DNA from: Lachnospiraceae bacterium
GTDB lineage: Bacteria > Bacillota > Clostridia > Lachnospirales > Lachnospiraceae
Reading direction: 5' to 3'
Assembly: GCA_022791575.1 (NCBI GenBank)
Contig: JAAVZI010000061.1
Coordinates: 1 to 56,548 of the forward strand
Length of the DNA: 56,548 bases
The position numbers and the translations under genes were made by a program. This document shows positions 43,364 to 54,281 of this stretch, piece by piece. The notes beneath the pieces are model-generated. The model did not search any database. It was not told where the DNA came from and saw nothing but the letters and a program-made list of their open reading frames with translations. Within the stretch, counting starts at the first letter, position 1; every line of letters starts with the position of its first letter.

Positions 43364-46279
43364 ATGAAGATAGAAGAGTTGCAGCAATATGAAATCGTAG
43401 AACAAAGAGAGATTCAGGACATACGTTCTCAGTGTTCCTTGCTAAGACACAAGAAAAGTGGTGCCAAATTGGCATTGGTTTCCAATGACGATGAAAATAA
43501 AGTGTTTTGTATTGGATTTCGAACTCCGCCGGAGGATTCAACAGGACTTCCACATATCTTAGAACATTCTGTGTTGTGCGGTTCCAAGCAGTTCCCGGCA
43601 AAAGATCCATTTGTAGAACTGGCAAAGGGATCGTTGAATACATTTTTAAATGCTATTACATTTCCGGATAAGACAATTTATCCTATAGCGAGTTATAATG
43701 ATAAGGATTTTCAGAACCTAATGCATGTCTATATGGATGCCGTTTTTTATCCCAATATTTATGAAAAGGAAGAGATATTCCGTCAAGAGGGCTGGCATTA
43801 TGAGCTGGACGATGAAGAAAGTGAGATTCGGTTGAATGGCGTTGTTTATAATGAGATGAAGGGAGCATTTTCTTCTCCAGAGGGTGTGCTGGAGAGAGAA
43901 ATAATGAATTCGCTGTTTCCAGATACTTCTTATGGAGTGGAATCCGGCGGAGATCCCAAAGTGATACCAGAATTAACTTATTCGCAGTTTTTGGATTTTC
44001 ATAAAAAATATTATCATCCCTCCAACAGCTATATCTATCTGTATGGTGATATGGATATGGTTCAGAAGCTGGAATGGCTGGATAAGGAATATCTAAGTAA
44101 CTATGATGTTTCGAAGATTGATTCTGAACTTAAGAAACAGACTGCCTTTCCTGCTATGAAAGAAATTTCCAGGCAGTATCCGATTACGGAGGAAGAGGAT
44201 GAGAAAAATAATACGTATTTATCATTTAATAAAGTAATTGGAACAAGCCAGGATAAAGAATTAAACATTGCGTTCCAGGTGCTGGACTATGCACTTTTAT
44301 CCACTCCGGGAGCGCCAATTAAAAGAGCGCTGATGGATGCGGGTATTGGACGGGATATTATGGGCTATTATGAAGGAGAACTGTTGCAGCCTTATTTTAC
44401 GGTGATAGCTAAGAATGCCAATTCAAACCAGAGAGCACAGTTTGAACAAGTGATTATCGGTACCCTGAAAAATACAGCAGAATCAGGAATTGACCCGAAG
44501 TCGATTGAGGCAGCAATTAACAGTATGGAATTTAAGTTTCGGGAAGCAGATTATGGCAATTCTCCCAAAGGGCTTATGTATTGTCTTAATATGTTTGGGA
44601 CCTGGCTTTATGAGGATGAGAAACCATTTACCATGTTAGAGCTGTTGGAAGTATATGAGAATCTAAGGAAGAAAAACGGAACGGGATACTTTGAAAAGCT
44701 GATTCAGCAATATTTAATTGACAATACACACGGCAGTTTTGTGGTGGTAGAGCCCAAGAAAGGTCTGACGGCTGAAATGGACGCCCAGACAGCTGCGAAG
44801 CTTAGAGATTATAAAGAGCATCTGTCAAAGCAGCAGATTCAGCAATTGATAAAAGATACGAAAGATCTTAAAAACTATCAAGAGGAACCTTCCACTAAAG
44901 AAGAACTTGAATCCATTCCTCTTCTGAATGTTAGTGATATTAAGAAAGAGGCAGAGCCCTTCTGCAATGAGGAGAAATTTGTAGACGATACACTAGTTCT
45001 TTACCATGATGTGTTTACAAATGGAATTGGTTATGTTCAGCTGGTGTTTGACAGTACCTCTGTACCAGAGCAGTTGATTCCTTATGTGGCATTATTAAAG
45101 AGTGTTTATGGTTTTATGGATACCGACCATTACGCTTATGGGGAGATGGCAAATGAGATTAATGTTCATACTGGCGGTATTGCAAAAAGTGTTATGGCTT
45201 ATGTGCATAAGAGTGATAAAAATCATTTGCTTACAAATTTTGTATTTTCAACAAAAGCACTGTATGGAAAGCTTCCGTTTGCTTTTTCCATGATTAAGGA
45301 AATGCTGCATCATACCAAGTTTGAGGATGAAAAACGCTTAAAAGAGATTATCGGAGAACTAAAATCTAAGCTTCAGATGAGTTTTCAGACTTCAGGGCAT
45401 TCCGCAGCAGTGGGGCGTGCAGCTTCTTATTATTCTCAGCTGGCATATTACGGAGAATTGACGGATGGAATCAGTTATTACCGTTTTATCCAGGATCTGG
45501 ATGAGAACTTTGAAGAAAAAAAGGAAGATGTGATAGCCTGCTTAAAAGAGACGGCCCGCTGCATGTTCAGAGTGGATAATCTGATGGTAGATTTTACCGG
45601 GGAAGAAAAGATATTTCCAGAATTGGCAAAGGAAATTATGGATTTGAAGGATACGCTTTCGAAGGAAACCATGCCTGCTTTTTCCTATCATTTTCAGCTG
45701 GAAAAAAAGAACGAAGGCTTTAAGACCTCATCACAGATTCAGTATGTTGGGGTCAGTGGGGACTTTACCCGCAAAAATCTGCCTTATACAGGGGCATTAA
45801 GAGTGCTTAAAAATGTTATGTCTTACGAATATCTGTGGATGCAGATTCGTGTACAAGGAGGCGCTTATGGTTGTATGAATAACTTTGCACGTCTGGGCAG
45901 CAGTTATTTTGTATCTTACCGGGACCCGAATCTGGAGAAGACGCTGGAAGTTTATAAAAAAGCACCAGAGTTTATTAGAAACAGTAAGTTTGATCAGCGT
46001 GCCATGACGCAGTTTATTATTGGTGCTGTCAGTGATCTAGATAGGCCCTTGACTCCAGCATCTAAAGGAAGACGTTCGTATCAGGCCTATGTACAGGGAA
46101 TTGATGAGGAAATGATTCAGAAAGAACGAGATGAGCTGCTAGGAATCACCCCGGAAATTCTTAGCTCCTTAGCCGTATATATTGAAGCGATGCTGGAAGA
46201 AAATAATATCTGTGTAATTGGAAATGAAGAGAAAATAGAAAGTCAGAAGCAGCTCTTTAACCAGATTGAAACTTTGTAA
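43364..46279 (+). CDS. M16C (PreP-like) zinc metallopeptidase
   Basis: 971 residues, normal for the M16C/presequence-protease branch. The inverted zinc motif HILEH is at residues 64-68, with the distal Glu in VVYNEMKGAFS. Four M16 domains make a closed chamber that degrades short unfolded peptides. No signal peptide, so it is cytoplasmic. GAGGAG precedes the ATG. era follows after 26 bp. Confidence 0.93.
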   Translation: MKIEELQQYEIVEQREIQDIRSQCSLLRHKKSGAKLALVSNDDENKVFCIGFRTPPEDSTGLPHILEHSVLCGSKQFPAKDPFVELAKGSLNTFLNAITFPDKTIYPIASYNDKDFQNLMHVYMDAVFYPNIYEKEEIFRQEGWHYELDDEESEIRLNGVVYNEMKGAFSSPEGVLEREIMNSLFPDTSYGVESGGDPKVIPELTYSQFLDFHKKYYHPSNSYIYLYGDMDMVQKLEWLDKEYLSNYDVSKIDSELKKQTAFPAMKEISRQYPITEEEDEKNNTYLSFNKVIGTSQDKELNIAFQVLDYALLSTPGAPIKRALMDAGIGRDIMGYYEGELLQPYFTVIAKNANSNQRAQFEQVIIGTLKNTAESGIDPKSIEAAINSMEFKFREADYGNSPKGLMYCLNMFGTWLYEDEKPFTMLELLEVYENLRKKNGTGYFEKLIQQYLIDNTHGSFVVVEPKKGLTAEMDAQTAAKLRDYKEHLSKQQIQQLIKDTKDLKNYQEEPSTKEELESIPLLNVSDIKKEAEPFCNEEKFVDDTLVLYHDVFTNGIGYVQLVFDSTSVPEQLIPYVALLKSVYGFMDTDHYAYGEMANEINVHTGGIAKSVMAYVHKSDKNHLLTNFVFSTKALYGKLPFAFSMIKEMLHHTKFEDEKRLKEIIGELKSKLQMSFQTSGHSAAVGRAASYYSQLAYYGELTDGISYYRFIQDLDENFEEKKEDVIACLKETARCMFRVDNLMVDFTGEEKIFPELAKEIMDLKDTLSKETMPAFSYHFQLEKKNEGFKTSSQIQYVGVSGDFTRKNLPYTGALRVLKNVMSYEYLWMQIRVQGGAYGCMNNFARLGSSYFVSYRDPNLEKTLEVYKKAPEFIRNSKFDQRAMTQFIIGAVSDLDRPLTPASKGRRSYQAYVQGIDEEMIQKERDELLGITPEILSSLAVYIEAMLEENNICVIGNEEKIESQKQLFNQIETL

Positions 46280-46305
46280 ACAAACAGATAAAATAAGGAG
46301 AAATA

Positions 46306-47214
46306 ATGTCAGATCATAAAAAATCAGGATTTGTCACATTGGTGGGCAGACCCAATGTGGGGAAATCTACTCTGATGAACCGGCTGATTGGACAGAAAAT
46401 AGCGATTACTTCCAATAAGCCCCAGACAACCAGAAATCGCATTCAGACCGTATTTACCAGTGAAAGAGGACAGATTATCTTTGTAGATACCCCAGGGCTT
46501 CATAAAGCCAAAAATAAGCTTGGTGAATATATGGTAAAAGTGGCGGAACGTACCTTCGAAGAAGTAGATGTAATTTTGTGGCTGGTAGAGGCCGATTCTT
46601 ATATCGGCCCCGGAGACCGGCATATCGCAGAACAGTTAGCAGCCGTCCACGTACCGCTTATTCTGGTAATTAATAAAATTGATACTGTGAAAAAGAATGA
46701 ACTGCTGCCGATTATAGAGAATTATAATCAGTTGTGCAGACCAGCAGAAATCGTTCCCGTATGTGCAAGAACTGGAGAAAATACAGATACCCTGATTGAG
46801 GTAATATTTGAGTATCTAAAAGAAGGCCCTATGTTTTTTGATGAGGATGTAGTGACAGATCAGCCCATGCGCCAGATTGCAGCTGAGATTATCAGGGAAA
46901 AAGCTTTGCACAGCCTGAACGAAGAGATTCCGCATGGAATTGCTGTTACAATTGAGTCAATGAAAGAACGTTCTCAGGGAAAATTAACAGATATAGAAGC
47001 GACAATAATCTGTGAAAAGGATTCTCATAAGGGAATTATCATTGGAAAAAATGGTTCTATGTTAAAAAAGATCGGCAGCCATGCACGCTATGAGTTAGAG
47101 CAGATGATGGAACAGAAAGTCAATCTGAAGTTATGGGTGAAGGTCAGAAAGGAATGGCGTGACAGTGAACTTCTCTTGAAAAATTATGGCTATAATAAAA
47201 AAGATTTAGGCTAG
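46306..47214 (+). CDS. era: GTPase Era
   Basis: 302 residues. G1 GRPNVGKST (14-22), G3 DTPG, G4 NKID, then a C-terminal KH domain with GIIIGKNGSMLKKIG. Era binds the 3' end of 16S rRNA and acts in 30S assembly. AAGGAG precedes the ATG. The era-yqzL-recO order follows the Bacillus arrangement. Confidence 0.97.
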   Translation: MSDHKKSGFVTLVGRPNVGKSTLMNRLIGQKIAITSNKPQTTRNRIQTVFTSERGQIIFVDTPGLHKAKNKLGEYMVKVAERTFEEVDVILWLVEADSYIGPGDRHIAEQLAAVHVPLILVINKIDTVKKNELLPIIENYNQLCRPAEIVPVCARTGENTDTLIEVIFEYLKEGPMFFDEDVVTDQPMRQIAAEIIREKALHSLNEEIPHGIAVTIESMKERSQGKLTDIEATIICEKDSHKGIIIGKNGSMLKKIGSHARYELEQMMEQKVNLKLWVKVRKEWRDSELLLKNYGYNKKDLG

Positions 47215-47362
47215 ATGCTCCATAAAGCTAACCGACAGATCCTGATAGCGCAGTCATTTCAACCATTTGGAAAATTTTATCCAGTATAAGAATGCCTCCA
47301 TTGCAAATCCTAAAAATAGAACAACATAATAGATTACAAAGGTTTGAGCTGGAGGGATACGA

Positions 47363-47539
47363 ATGGAAGAAATAAGCTGGAAAGTTTTCGAAACAACAGG
47401 ATCTGTCGTGGATTATCTGCAATATAAGCAGGAATATTATGATGGAATGCAAAGGAATGAGGCGGATGAGCAGTATAAATCAGAGGGAAATGACAGTACA
47501 GGGTATGGTTCTTCGAAGTGCGCCCCAGGGGGACTATGA
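47363..47539 (+). CDS. yqzL: YqzL-like small protein
   Basis: 58 residues from an ATG with GGAGGG 6 bp upstream. EISWKVFETTGSVVDYLQYK matches the short YqzL protein found between era and recO in Bacilli and Clostridia (the family core is about 45 residues). Here the frame runs on and overlaps recO by 74 bp in another frame. The last 20 residues are probably not conserved. Function unknown. Confidence 0.65.
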   Translation: MEEISWKVFETTGSVVDYLQYKQEYYDGMQRNEADEQYKSEGNDSTGYGSSKCAPGGL

Positions 47540-48218
47540 TCGGCGTCTGGTACTTTTAACAAAGGAGAAAGGGAAGATTACTGTATTTGCCAGGGGAGCA
47601 AGAAAAAGCAGTAATGCTCTGGCTGGCAAAACCAATCCCTTTTCCTTTGGTAATTTCCTGATTGGAAGCGGAAGCAGTGCTTATTATTTAAAACAGGCAG
47701 AGATTATCAATTACTTTATGGAAATGGGACAGGATTATGAAAGAAATTGTTATGGATGTTATTTTCTGGAATTTGCTGACTATTACAGCAGGGAAGATAC
47801 CGAAGGGCTGCAGATGCTGAAGCTTCTATATCAAAGTCTCAGAGCATTGCTGAAGGATAGTATTCCCAACAGGCTGGTGCAGAATATCTTTGAACTGAAA
47901 GCTATGGTAATCAATGGAGAATACCCAGAAGTATTTACCTGTATGTCTTGTCAGAGGGAACTGTCAGAAGGATACTTTTCCGTGTTTAGGGGAGGTGTAT
48001 ATTGTCCGGCCTGCCATAAAAACATAATAGATGGAATGTACATAGATGGTTCATTGTTATATGCCATGCAGTATATCATTACTGCAAAGATTGAAAAATT
48101 ATATACCTTTGTTCTAAAAGAAGATATTTCCAAGAATTTTAATAGAATTATGATTAATTACCGCAGGCATTATATTGATAATGAGTTTAAGTCATTGGCG
48201 CTGTTAGAAGAACTTTAA
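47466..48218 (+). CDS. recO: DNA repair protein RecO
   Basis: 250 residues from the ATG at 47466, the start that best fits the usual short lead before TVQGMVLR; ATGs at 47439, 47457 and 47490 are also in frame. An OB-fold N-terminus (DYDRRLVLLTKEKGKITVFARGARK) is followed by a helical domain and a zinc finger with CMSC and CPAC. RecO loads RecA through RecFOR. It ends before the palindromic repeat cluster. Confidence 0.93.
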   Translation: MSSINQREMTVQGMVLRSAPQGDYDRRLVLLTKEKGKITVFARGARKSSNALAGKTNPFSFGNFLIGSGSSAYYLKQAEIINYFMEMGQDYERNCYGCYFLEFADYYSREDTEGLQMLKLLYQSLRALLKDSIPNRLVQNIFELKAMVINGEYPEVFTCMSCQRELSEGYFSVFRGGVYCPACHKNIIDGMYIDGSLLYAMQYIITAKIEKLYTFVLKEDISKNFNRIMINYRRHYIDNEFKSLALLEEL

Positions 48219-48261
48219 AATATAGTTGAAAATTTGTGGAAATAATGGTAATCTATTAAAA

Positions 48262-48404
48262 TAAGTGATTGCAAATGTTTGATTTATGGCGGCGATTTCA
48301 GACAAACCATACAAAAACATCGCTCAAAGACGTTTTAAATTCGCTATGTTTTTGTATGGTTTGCCTGAAATCTAGTTGTGAATATAAAGTTTTGTAATCA
48401 TCTA
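48262..48404 (-). repeat. 143-bp palindromic element, copy C (minus orientation)
   Basis: Exactly 143 bp. On the minus strand it begins TAGATGATTACAAAAC and ends TTGCAATCACTTA, with a core stem around GGCAAACCAT / ATGGTTTGTC. It aligns without gaps to copies A and B. Core stem pairs differ from copy A by matched changes on both arms. Confidence 0.85.
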
Positions 48405-48413
48405 TAAAAGACA

Positions 48414-48463
48414 TAGGTCATAGTGAAACTCGTCGCTTAGAATACGGCTTTTGCAAATATCTA
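48414..48463 (+). repeat. 50-bp internally deleted derivative, copy E
   Basis: It begins with the left end TAGGTCATAGTGAAAC and passes directly into the right arm TCGTCGCTTAG to the end CAAATATCTA. The whole central hairpin (about 93 bp) is missing. It lies between copies C and A with 9- and 10-nt spacers. Confidence 0.7.
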
Positions 48464-48473
48464 ATTAATATCA

Positions 48474-48616
48474 TAGGCATTTGCGAAACTCAGTATTCAT
48501 AACCAGATTTTAGGCAAAACATACAAAAACAGAGCGAATTCAAAACGTTTTTGAGCGGCGTTTTTGTATGTTTTGTCTAAAATCGTCGCTTTGATTCAGA
48601 CTTTCGCAATTACCTA
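48474..48616 (+). repeat. 143-bp palindromic element, copy A
   Basis: Exactly 143 bp. Ends TAGGCATTTGCGAAAC and TTTCGCAATTACCTA are imperfect inverted repeats. The central stem is TTTTAGGC with GTCTAAAA, and CAAAACATACAAAAAC with its complement. An 11-bp ATTAATATCAT occurs just left (48464-48474) and just right (48621-48631). Confidence 0.85.
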
Positions 48617-48652
48617 ATTTATTAATATCATGATGAAGGGAGAAACCAATAT

Positions 48653-49237
48653 ATGAAAAAAGTAACAGGGATTCTGCTAGTACTGGCAGTTATAGCAGCT
48701 TCTGTTGGCTGTGCCAAGGGGGAGAAGGTGAAGGAAACTACCTTATATATTGAAGACAATGGTAAAGTGAAAGAAGCTATTGTAGATAAAGATAAAAATG
48801 TGAATGTCAGCGAAAAAGAACTGACAAAATGGGTAGATGAGGCCATTGAAGAGTATAATAAAGAAAATAAAAATGCATTGGAAGTGACCCAGTGTGAGGT
48901 GGAAGACAACACGGTTCGAGTGAGCATTGAATATGCGTCTTTAAAGGACTATAGTGCATTTAATAATGTAAAAGCATTTGATGGGACTGTAGCAGATGCA
49001 AAAAAAGCCGGTTTTGAGATGACGGGAGAGTTCCTCAGTACCAAAGGAAAACCTTCTATTACTTATGCAGAGCTGGAAGACAGTAAAGAATATCATTTGA
49101 TTATTATAGAAGATCCGCAGACGCTCGTATTAGAAGAGGATGTATTATATGCCAGTTCTAATGTTAAGGTAGAAAAAAATAAAGCTATTATTGAATCGGG
49201 AACAAAAGAACTGGCTTATATGATCTATAAACCATAG
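48653..49237 (+). CDS. Putative lipoprotein
   Basis: 194 residues. A basic start MKK, hydrophobic core and ASVGC form a signal peptide with a slightly atypical lipobox (Ser at -3); Cys20 would be lipidated. The mature part is acidic and lysine-rich with no catalytic motif I recognise. GAAGGGAG precedes the ATG. It is the first gene after the palindromic repeats, and glyS starts 42 bp later. Confidence 0.75.
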   Translation: MKKVTGILLVLAVIAASVGCAKGEKVKETTLYIEDNGKVKEAIVDKDKNVNVSEKELTKWVDEAIEEYNKENKNALEVTQCEVEDNTVRVSIEYASLKDYSAFNNVKAFDGTVADAKKAGFEMTGEFLSTKGKPSITYAELEDSKEYHLIIIEDPQTLVLEEDVLYASSNVKVEKNKAIIESGTKELAYMIYKP

Positions 49238-49279
49238 AGCGTGTTAAAAAGGAAGCAAAAAATCATTGGAGGTTAAAAA

Positions 49280-50677
49280 ATGGAAAAGACTATGGAAAAA
49301 ATTGTGGCATTAGCAAAATCAAGAGGATTTGTATATCCTGGTTCGGAGATATACGGAGGCCTTGCCAATACATGGGATTACGGTAATTTGGGAGTGGAAT
49401 TAAAAAATAATGTAAAAAGAGCCTGGTGGCAGAAATTTGTACAGGAGAATCCGTATAATATAGGTGTAGACTGTGCTATTCTTATGAATCCGCAGACTTG
49501 GGTTGCCTCTGGGCATTTGGGAGGATTTGCCGATCCATTGATGGATTGCCGGGAATGTCATGAACGGTTTCGTGCGGATAAATTAATTGAGGATTATTGT
49601 GCAGATAACGATTATTCGTTAGATGGCAGTGTGGATGCCTGGAGCAAGGAGCAGATGGAGAATTTTATTGAAGAGAAAAACGTTTGTTGTCCAAGCTGTG
49701 GCAAGCACAATTTTACAGAGATTCGTCAGTTTAACTTAATGTTTAAAACTTTCCAGGGTGTAACCGAAGATGCCAAGAATACGGTATATCTTCGTCCAGA
49801 GACTGCACAGGGTATTTTTGTTAATTTTAAAAATGTTCAGAGAACTTCCAGAAAGAAAATACCGTTCGGTATCTGTCAGATTGGAAAATCTTTTAGAAAT
49901 GAAATTACACCAGGAAACTTTACATTCCGTACTAGAGAATTTGAACAGATGGAGTTGGAATTTTTCTGTGAGCCGGGAACGGATCTGGAGTGGTTTACAT
50001 ACTGGAGAAGCTTCTGCCGGAACTGGCTGTTAAGCTTGGGAATGAAAGAAACCGAGCTGCGGCTGCGTGACCATGATCCTGCTGAACTGGCGTTCTATAG
50101 TAAAGCAACTACAGATTTTGAATTCCTGTTTCCATTTGGATGGGGTGAGCTCTGGGGCATTGCAGACCGGACGGATTATGATCTAAAGCAGCATCAGGAT
50201 GTTTCCAAAGAAGATATGAGTTACTTTGATGATGAAAAGAAAGAAAAATATATTCCTTATGTTATAGAGCCATCTTTAGGCGCAGACCGTATGGTTTTGG
50301 CATTTCTCTGTTCGGCGTACGATGAAGAAAATATTGGTACAGAAGAGAAGCCGGATATGCGGACCGTTCTGCATTTTCATCCGGCATTGGCTCCGGTTAA
50401 GATTGGGGTGCTGCCATTGTCTAAGAAATTAAACGAGGGCGCTGAGAAGATTTATACACAGCTTTGCAAGAGCTATAATTGCGAATATGACGACAGAGGA
50501 AATATTGGCAAGCGTTACCGCCGTCAGGATGAGATTGGAACACCATTCTGCGTGACATTTGATTTTGAGTCTGAGAATGATGGTGCCGTAACTGTACGTG
50601 ATCGGGATACTATGGAACAAGAAAGAATTAAAATTGCGGATCTGGAAGCATATTTTGCAGATAAATTTACCTTTTAA
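49280..50677 (+). CDS. glyS: Glycyl-tRNA synthetase (homodimeric alpha2 type)
   Basis: 465 residues. Class II motifs: [14 protein letters not shown] near the N-terminus, motif 2 [20 protein letters not shown] (split as GKSFRNEI and [10 protein letters not shown]), and motif 3 [11 protein letters not shown] Cys4 zinc insertion appears as CRECHERF and CCPSCGKH. The C-terminal anticodon domain begins near 360. Only 42 bp separate it from the lipoprotein gene, so no T-box leader is present. TTGGAGG precedes the ATG. Confidence 0.96.
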   Translation: MEKTMEKIVALAKSRGFVYPGSEIYGGLANTWDYGNLGVELKNNVKRAWWQKFVQENPYNIGVDCAILMNPQTWVASGHLGGFADPLMDCRECHERFRADKLIEDYCADNDYSLDGSVDAWSKEQMENFIEEKNVCCPSCGKHNFTEIRQFNLMFKTFQGVTEDAKNTVYLRPETAQGIFVNFKNVQRTSRKKIPFGICQIGKSFRNEITPGNFTFRTREFEQMELEFFCEPGTDLEWFTYWRSFCRNWLLSLGMKETELRLRDHDPAELAFYSKATTDFEFLFPFGWGELWGIADRTDYDLKQHQDVSKEDMSYFDDEKKEKYIPYVIEPSLGADRMVLAFLCSAYDEENIGTEEKPDMRTVLHFHPALAPVKIGVLPLSKKLNEGAEKIYTQLCKSYNCEYDDRGNIGKRYRRQDEIGTPFCVTFDFESENDGAVTVRDRDTMEQERIKIADLEAYFADKFTF

Positions 50678-50784
50678 TCTGCTTTTCATCGAATAAACCA
50701 AGAACTTTCTGGAAATTCTATATAGAAACGCCAGTTACTATAAACGGCATATTATGTAGAATAGAAAGAAAGGATTAATGAGTT

Positions 50785-51228
50785 ATGATGACAAGAGCAG
50801 ACAGAAACGTATTGAATGAGACCTACCGCGCAGCCAAGGCTTCAGCCGATACCATCCGCGGATTGGTCAGCAAAACAGAGGATGAAGATTTATCTGTAGA
50901 TTTAAACCGACAGCTGGGTAAATATCAGCGCTTCTTATCTGAGACAGAAAAGCATTTCCGGCAGGAGGGCGAGAAACCGCAGCAAGAAAGCACATTTGAA
51001 AAGGCGAAATTCTGGCTGGGCATTCAGACAGGTACAATGCTTAACAACAGCACTCCTCATATTGCCAATATGGTGATGGAGGAAAATGCAAAAGGAATGG
51101 GTGGATTGATTCAAACCCTTCGGGATAATAAGAGTGCTAAAAATAATTATTGTGAATTTGCCAATGAATTGATGGACTTCACCGAAAGTAGTATTAATCA
51201 GTTAAAATATTACCTAAAAGTGTTATAA
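50785..51228 (+). CDS. Helical-bundle protein of unknown function
   Basis: 147 residues, predicted to be nearly all helix in four segments, the last containing NELMDFTESSINQLKYYL. No membrane segment and few motifs; ferritin-like or DUF2383-like bundles are possible but unproven. GAAAGGATT is a modest ribosome site. The gdhA promoter lies just downstream, so it ends its unit. Confidence 0.6.
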   Translation: MMTRADRNVLNETYRAAKASADTIRGLVSKTEDEDLSVDLNRQLGKYQRFLSETEKHFRQEGEKPQQESTFEKAKFWLGIQTGTMLNNSTPHIANMVMEENAKGMGGLIQTLRDNKSAKNNYCEFANELMDFTESSINQLKYYLKVL

Positions 51229-51285
51229 GGGGTCAGAAACGAAGAAGAAAATATGCCAAAATCTGGCTGAAAAATGAAAAAATAC

Positions 51286-51314
51286 TTGCTATCATATTTC
51301 GGCAGGGGTATAAT
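51286..51314 (+). promoter_or_regulatory. Promoter of gdhA
   Basis: TTGCTA (51286-51291), 17-bp spacer, TATAAT (51309-51314), leader of about 70 nt ending AAGGAGGAAC. Confidence 0.7.
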
Positions 51315-51344
51315 ATTTAAGTGCAAGGCTAAGAGCGTATCTGA

Positions 51345-52727
<1,383 letters not shown>

Positions 52728-52768
52728 AACCTGAGTGGAGATAATCAGAGAGATAAAGATAGATAGAG

Positions 52769-52803
52769 AAAGTCCTATAAGCGTATGTTTATAGGACTTT
52801 TTA
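52769..52803 (+). terminator. Terminator after gdhA
   Basis: AAAGTCCTATAA (52769-52780) and TTATAGGACTTT (52789-52800), 8-nt loop, T tail. Confidence 0.92.
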
Positions 52804-52958
52804 TTAATAAAATAAAAAATGTTGTCAAGGAACAAGACACAATAAAACAATGTTGAAAGATGATTCGTTTGTATCTATTCGTGAATATAGGAGAGAACCC
52901 AGCATGATCATAGAAGATATCACATATATTATCTAAAATAGTAAAGAGAAGAGAGCAA

Positions 52959-53849
52959 ATGTTCTTTCATTCTATTTTATCATCCAGCCAGATTGTACAA
53001 CAATTAAAGCAACTGGCTATTCAGTTTCCGGATTTTACCCAGCTGCGTTTTGAGGGTCTATCAGAAGAAGAACGTTCGATATACAGTCTTACGCTTGGCA
53101 GAGGTAATAAGACTTTAATCTGCACTGGAGGTGTTCACGGCAGAGAAAGCATTAATCCAACTGTATTAGTAGAAATGATAAAAGTATATTGTGATAATTA
53201 TACGACTTCTCCTCAGCAATATCCCTGGAACTATTTACAAACTTATAAAATTCTTTTTATCCCTCTTCTAAATCCAGATGGTTATGAAATTGCCCTGCGT
53301 GGCCGATCTGATAGTGGAGCTGAGATAAAGAATCAGCCATTGGCCAGGGAATGGAAATACAATGCCAGAGGTGTGGATATTAACCGCAATTTTCCCTGTC
53401 AGTCTTATAGGAAACAAGATTCGTCTGATAGGCCGTTCAGTGCAGTTGAAAGCCGTATTTTAGCTAATATTTTCCAAAGGGAAGCGAGTATTGGCTATAT
53501 TGATTTTCATTCCAGAGGCCAGGAAATTTTCTGGTATCGCGCAGCCCTGGATGCTGCTTATAATGAAAGACAGAAAAAAATTGCAGAAGCATTAGAATCC
53601 GTTTGTCATTATCGAATAGGAACACCCCAGGACGAGCAAACAGATGCATACAGCGGAGGAAATACCGTACAATATTATTCCGAACAGTACCGACTTCCGG
53701 CAATTACGATGGAAACTGTTCCCGAAGAGGCGGAATTTCCCTTATCCCCGCACTGGCTGGAGATTACTTATGAAGAAATTCAAAAGATACCACTATGTTT
53801 TATAGATTGCATCCATACATCAGATATTTCAGGAAATCAAAAAGGGTGA
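52959..53849 (+). CDS. M14-family zinc carboxypeptidase
   Basis: 296 residues. Zinc ligands His60 and Glu63 in GVHGRES and His184 in DFHSRG, substrate residues NPDGYE and DINRNFP, and the catalytic Glu252 in METVP. No signal peptide, suggesting a cytoplasmic enzyme. Relatives cleave gamma-D-glutamyl-diamino acid bonds in cell-wall peptides, a plausible role in muropeptide recycling. It converges with yjbQ and shares a hairpin with it. Confidence 0.88.
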   Translation: MFFHSILSSSQIVQQLKQLAIQFPDFTQLRFEGLSEEERSIYSLTLGRGNKTLICTGGVHGRESINPTVLVEMIKVYCDNYTTSPQQYPWNYLQTYKILFIPLLNPDGYEIALRGRSDSGAEIKNQPLAREWKYNARGVDINRNFPCQSYRKQDSSDRPFSAVESRILANIFQREASIGYIDFHSRGQEIFWYRAALDAAYNERQKKIAEALESVCHYRIGTPQDEQTDAYSGGNTVQYYSEQYRLPAITMETVPEEAEFPLSPHWLEITYEEIQKIPLCFIDCIHTSDISGNQKG

Positions 53850-53864
53850 GGAATCCTCACCCTT
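53842..53864. terminator. Shared convergent hairpin over both stop codons
   Basis: AAGGGTGAGGA (53842-53852) and TCCTCACCCTT (53854-53864) form a palindrome that contains the stop codons of the M14 gene and of yjbQ. The flanks AAAA and TTCC make it usable from both sides, though the U tracts are short. Confidence 0.6.
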
Positions 53865-54267
53865 CCATAATTTTTACATAGAAAGTCCGGTTTCTTGGAC
53901 CGTCAAATTCGCAGAAATACACATCCTGCCAAGTGCCGAAAATGATTTTTCCTTCCTGCAGAATCAATGTTTGGGAAGCTCCCATAGTGGAACTTTTCAT
54001 ATGTGCGTGAGAGTTTCCTTCAAAATGCCGATAATTCTGGTCGTGGGTGGGATAAGTTTTTTCAAATCCATAGATCAGATCATGCACCACATCTGGATCA
54101 GCATTTTCATTAATAGTAATTCCGGCTGTAGTATGCGGGCAGAAGACAACAATTATACCATCTTTTATGCCGGATTTTTCAATGTCTTCGCGTATATAGT
54201 TCGTAATTTTAATCATATTCTGCGGTTTATTAATAGTTAGAGAGTGTTTAAAAAGATTCATAAACAT
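53857..54267 (-). CDS. yjbQ: YjbQ family (UPF0047) protein
   Basis: 136 residues. CPHTTAGITINENADPD and the GNSHAHMKSSTMG metal/ligand segment are the UPF0047 signatures, and QDVYFCEFDGPR ends the family core. Members show weak thiamin phosphate synthase activity; the true role is unsettled. An ATG two codons later (54261) is also possible. It starts 14 bp after fbp ends, so the two are co-transcribed. Confidence 0.9.
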   Translation of the reverse strand: MFMNLFKHSLTINKPQNMIKITNYIREDIEKSGIKDGIIVVFCPHTTAGITINENADPDVVHDLIYGFEKTYPTHDQNYRHFEGNSHAHMKSSTMGASQTLILQEGKIIFGTWQDVYFCEFDGPRNRTFYVKIMEG

Positions 54268-54281
54268 AATCCTTTCTTGTT

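Noticed and set aside
49238-49279. T-box leader upstream of glyS
   Set aside because: Only 42 bp separate glyS from the lipoprotein gene and no T-box motif (TGGNACCGCG) or antiterminator is present.
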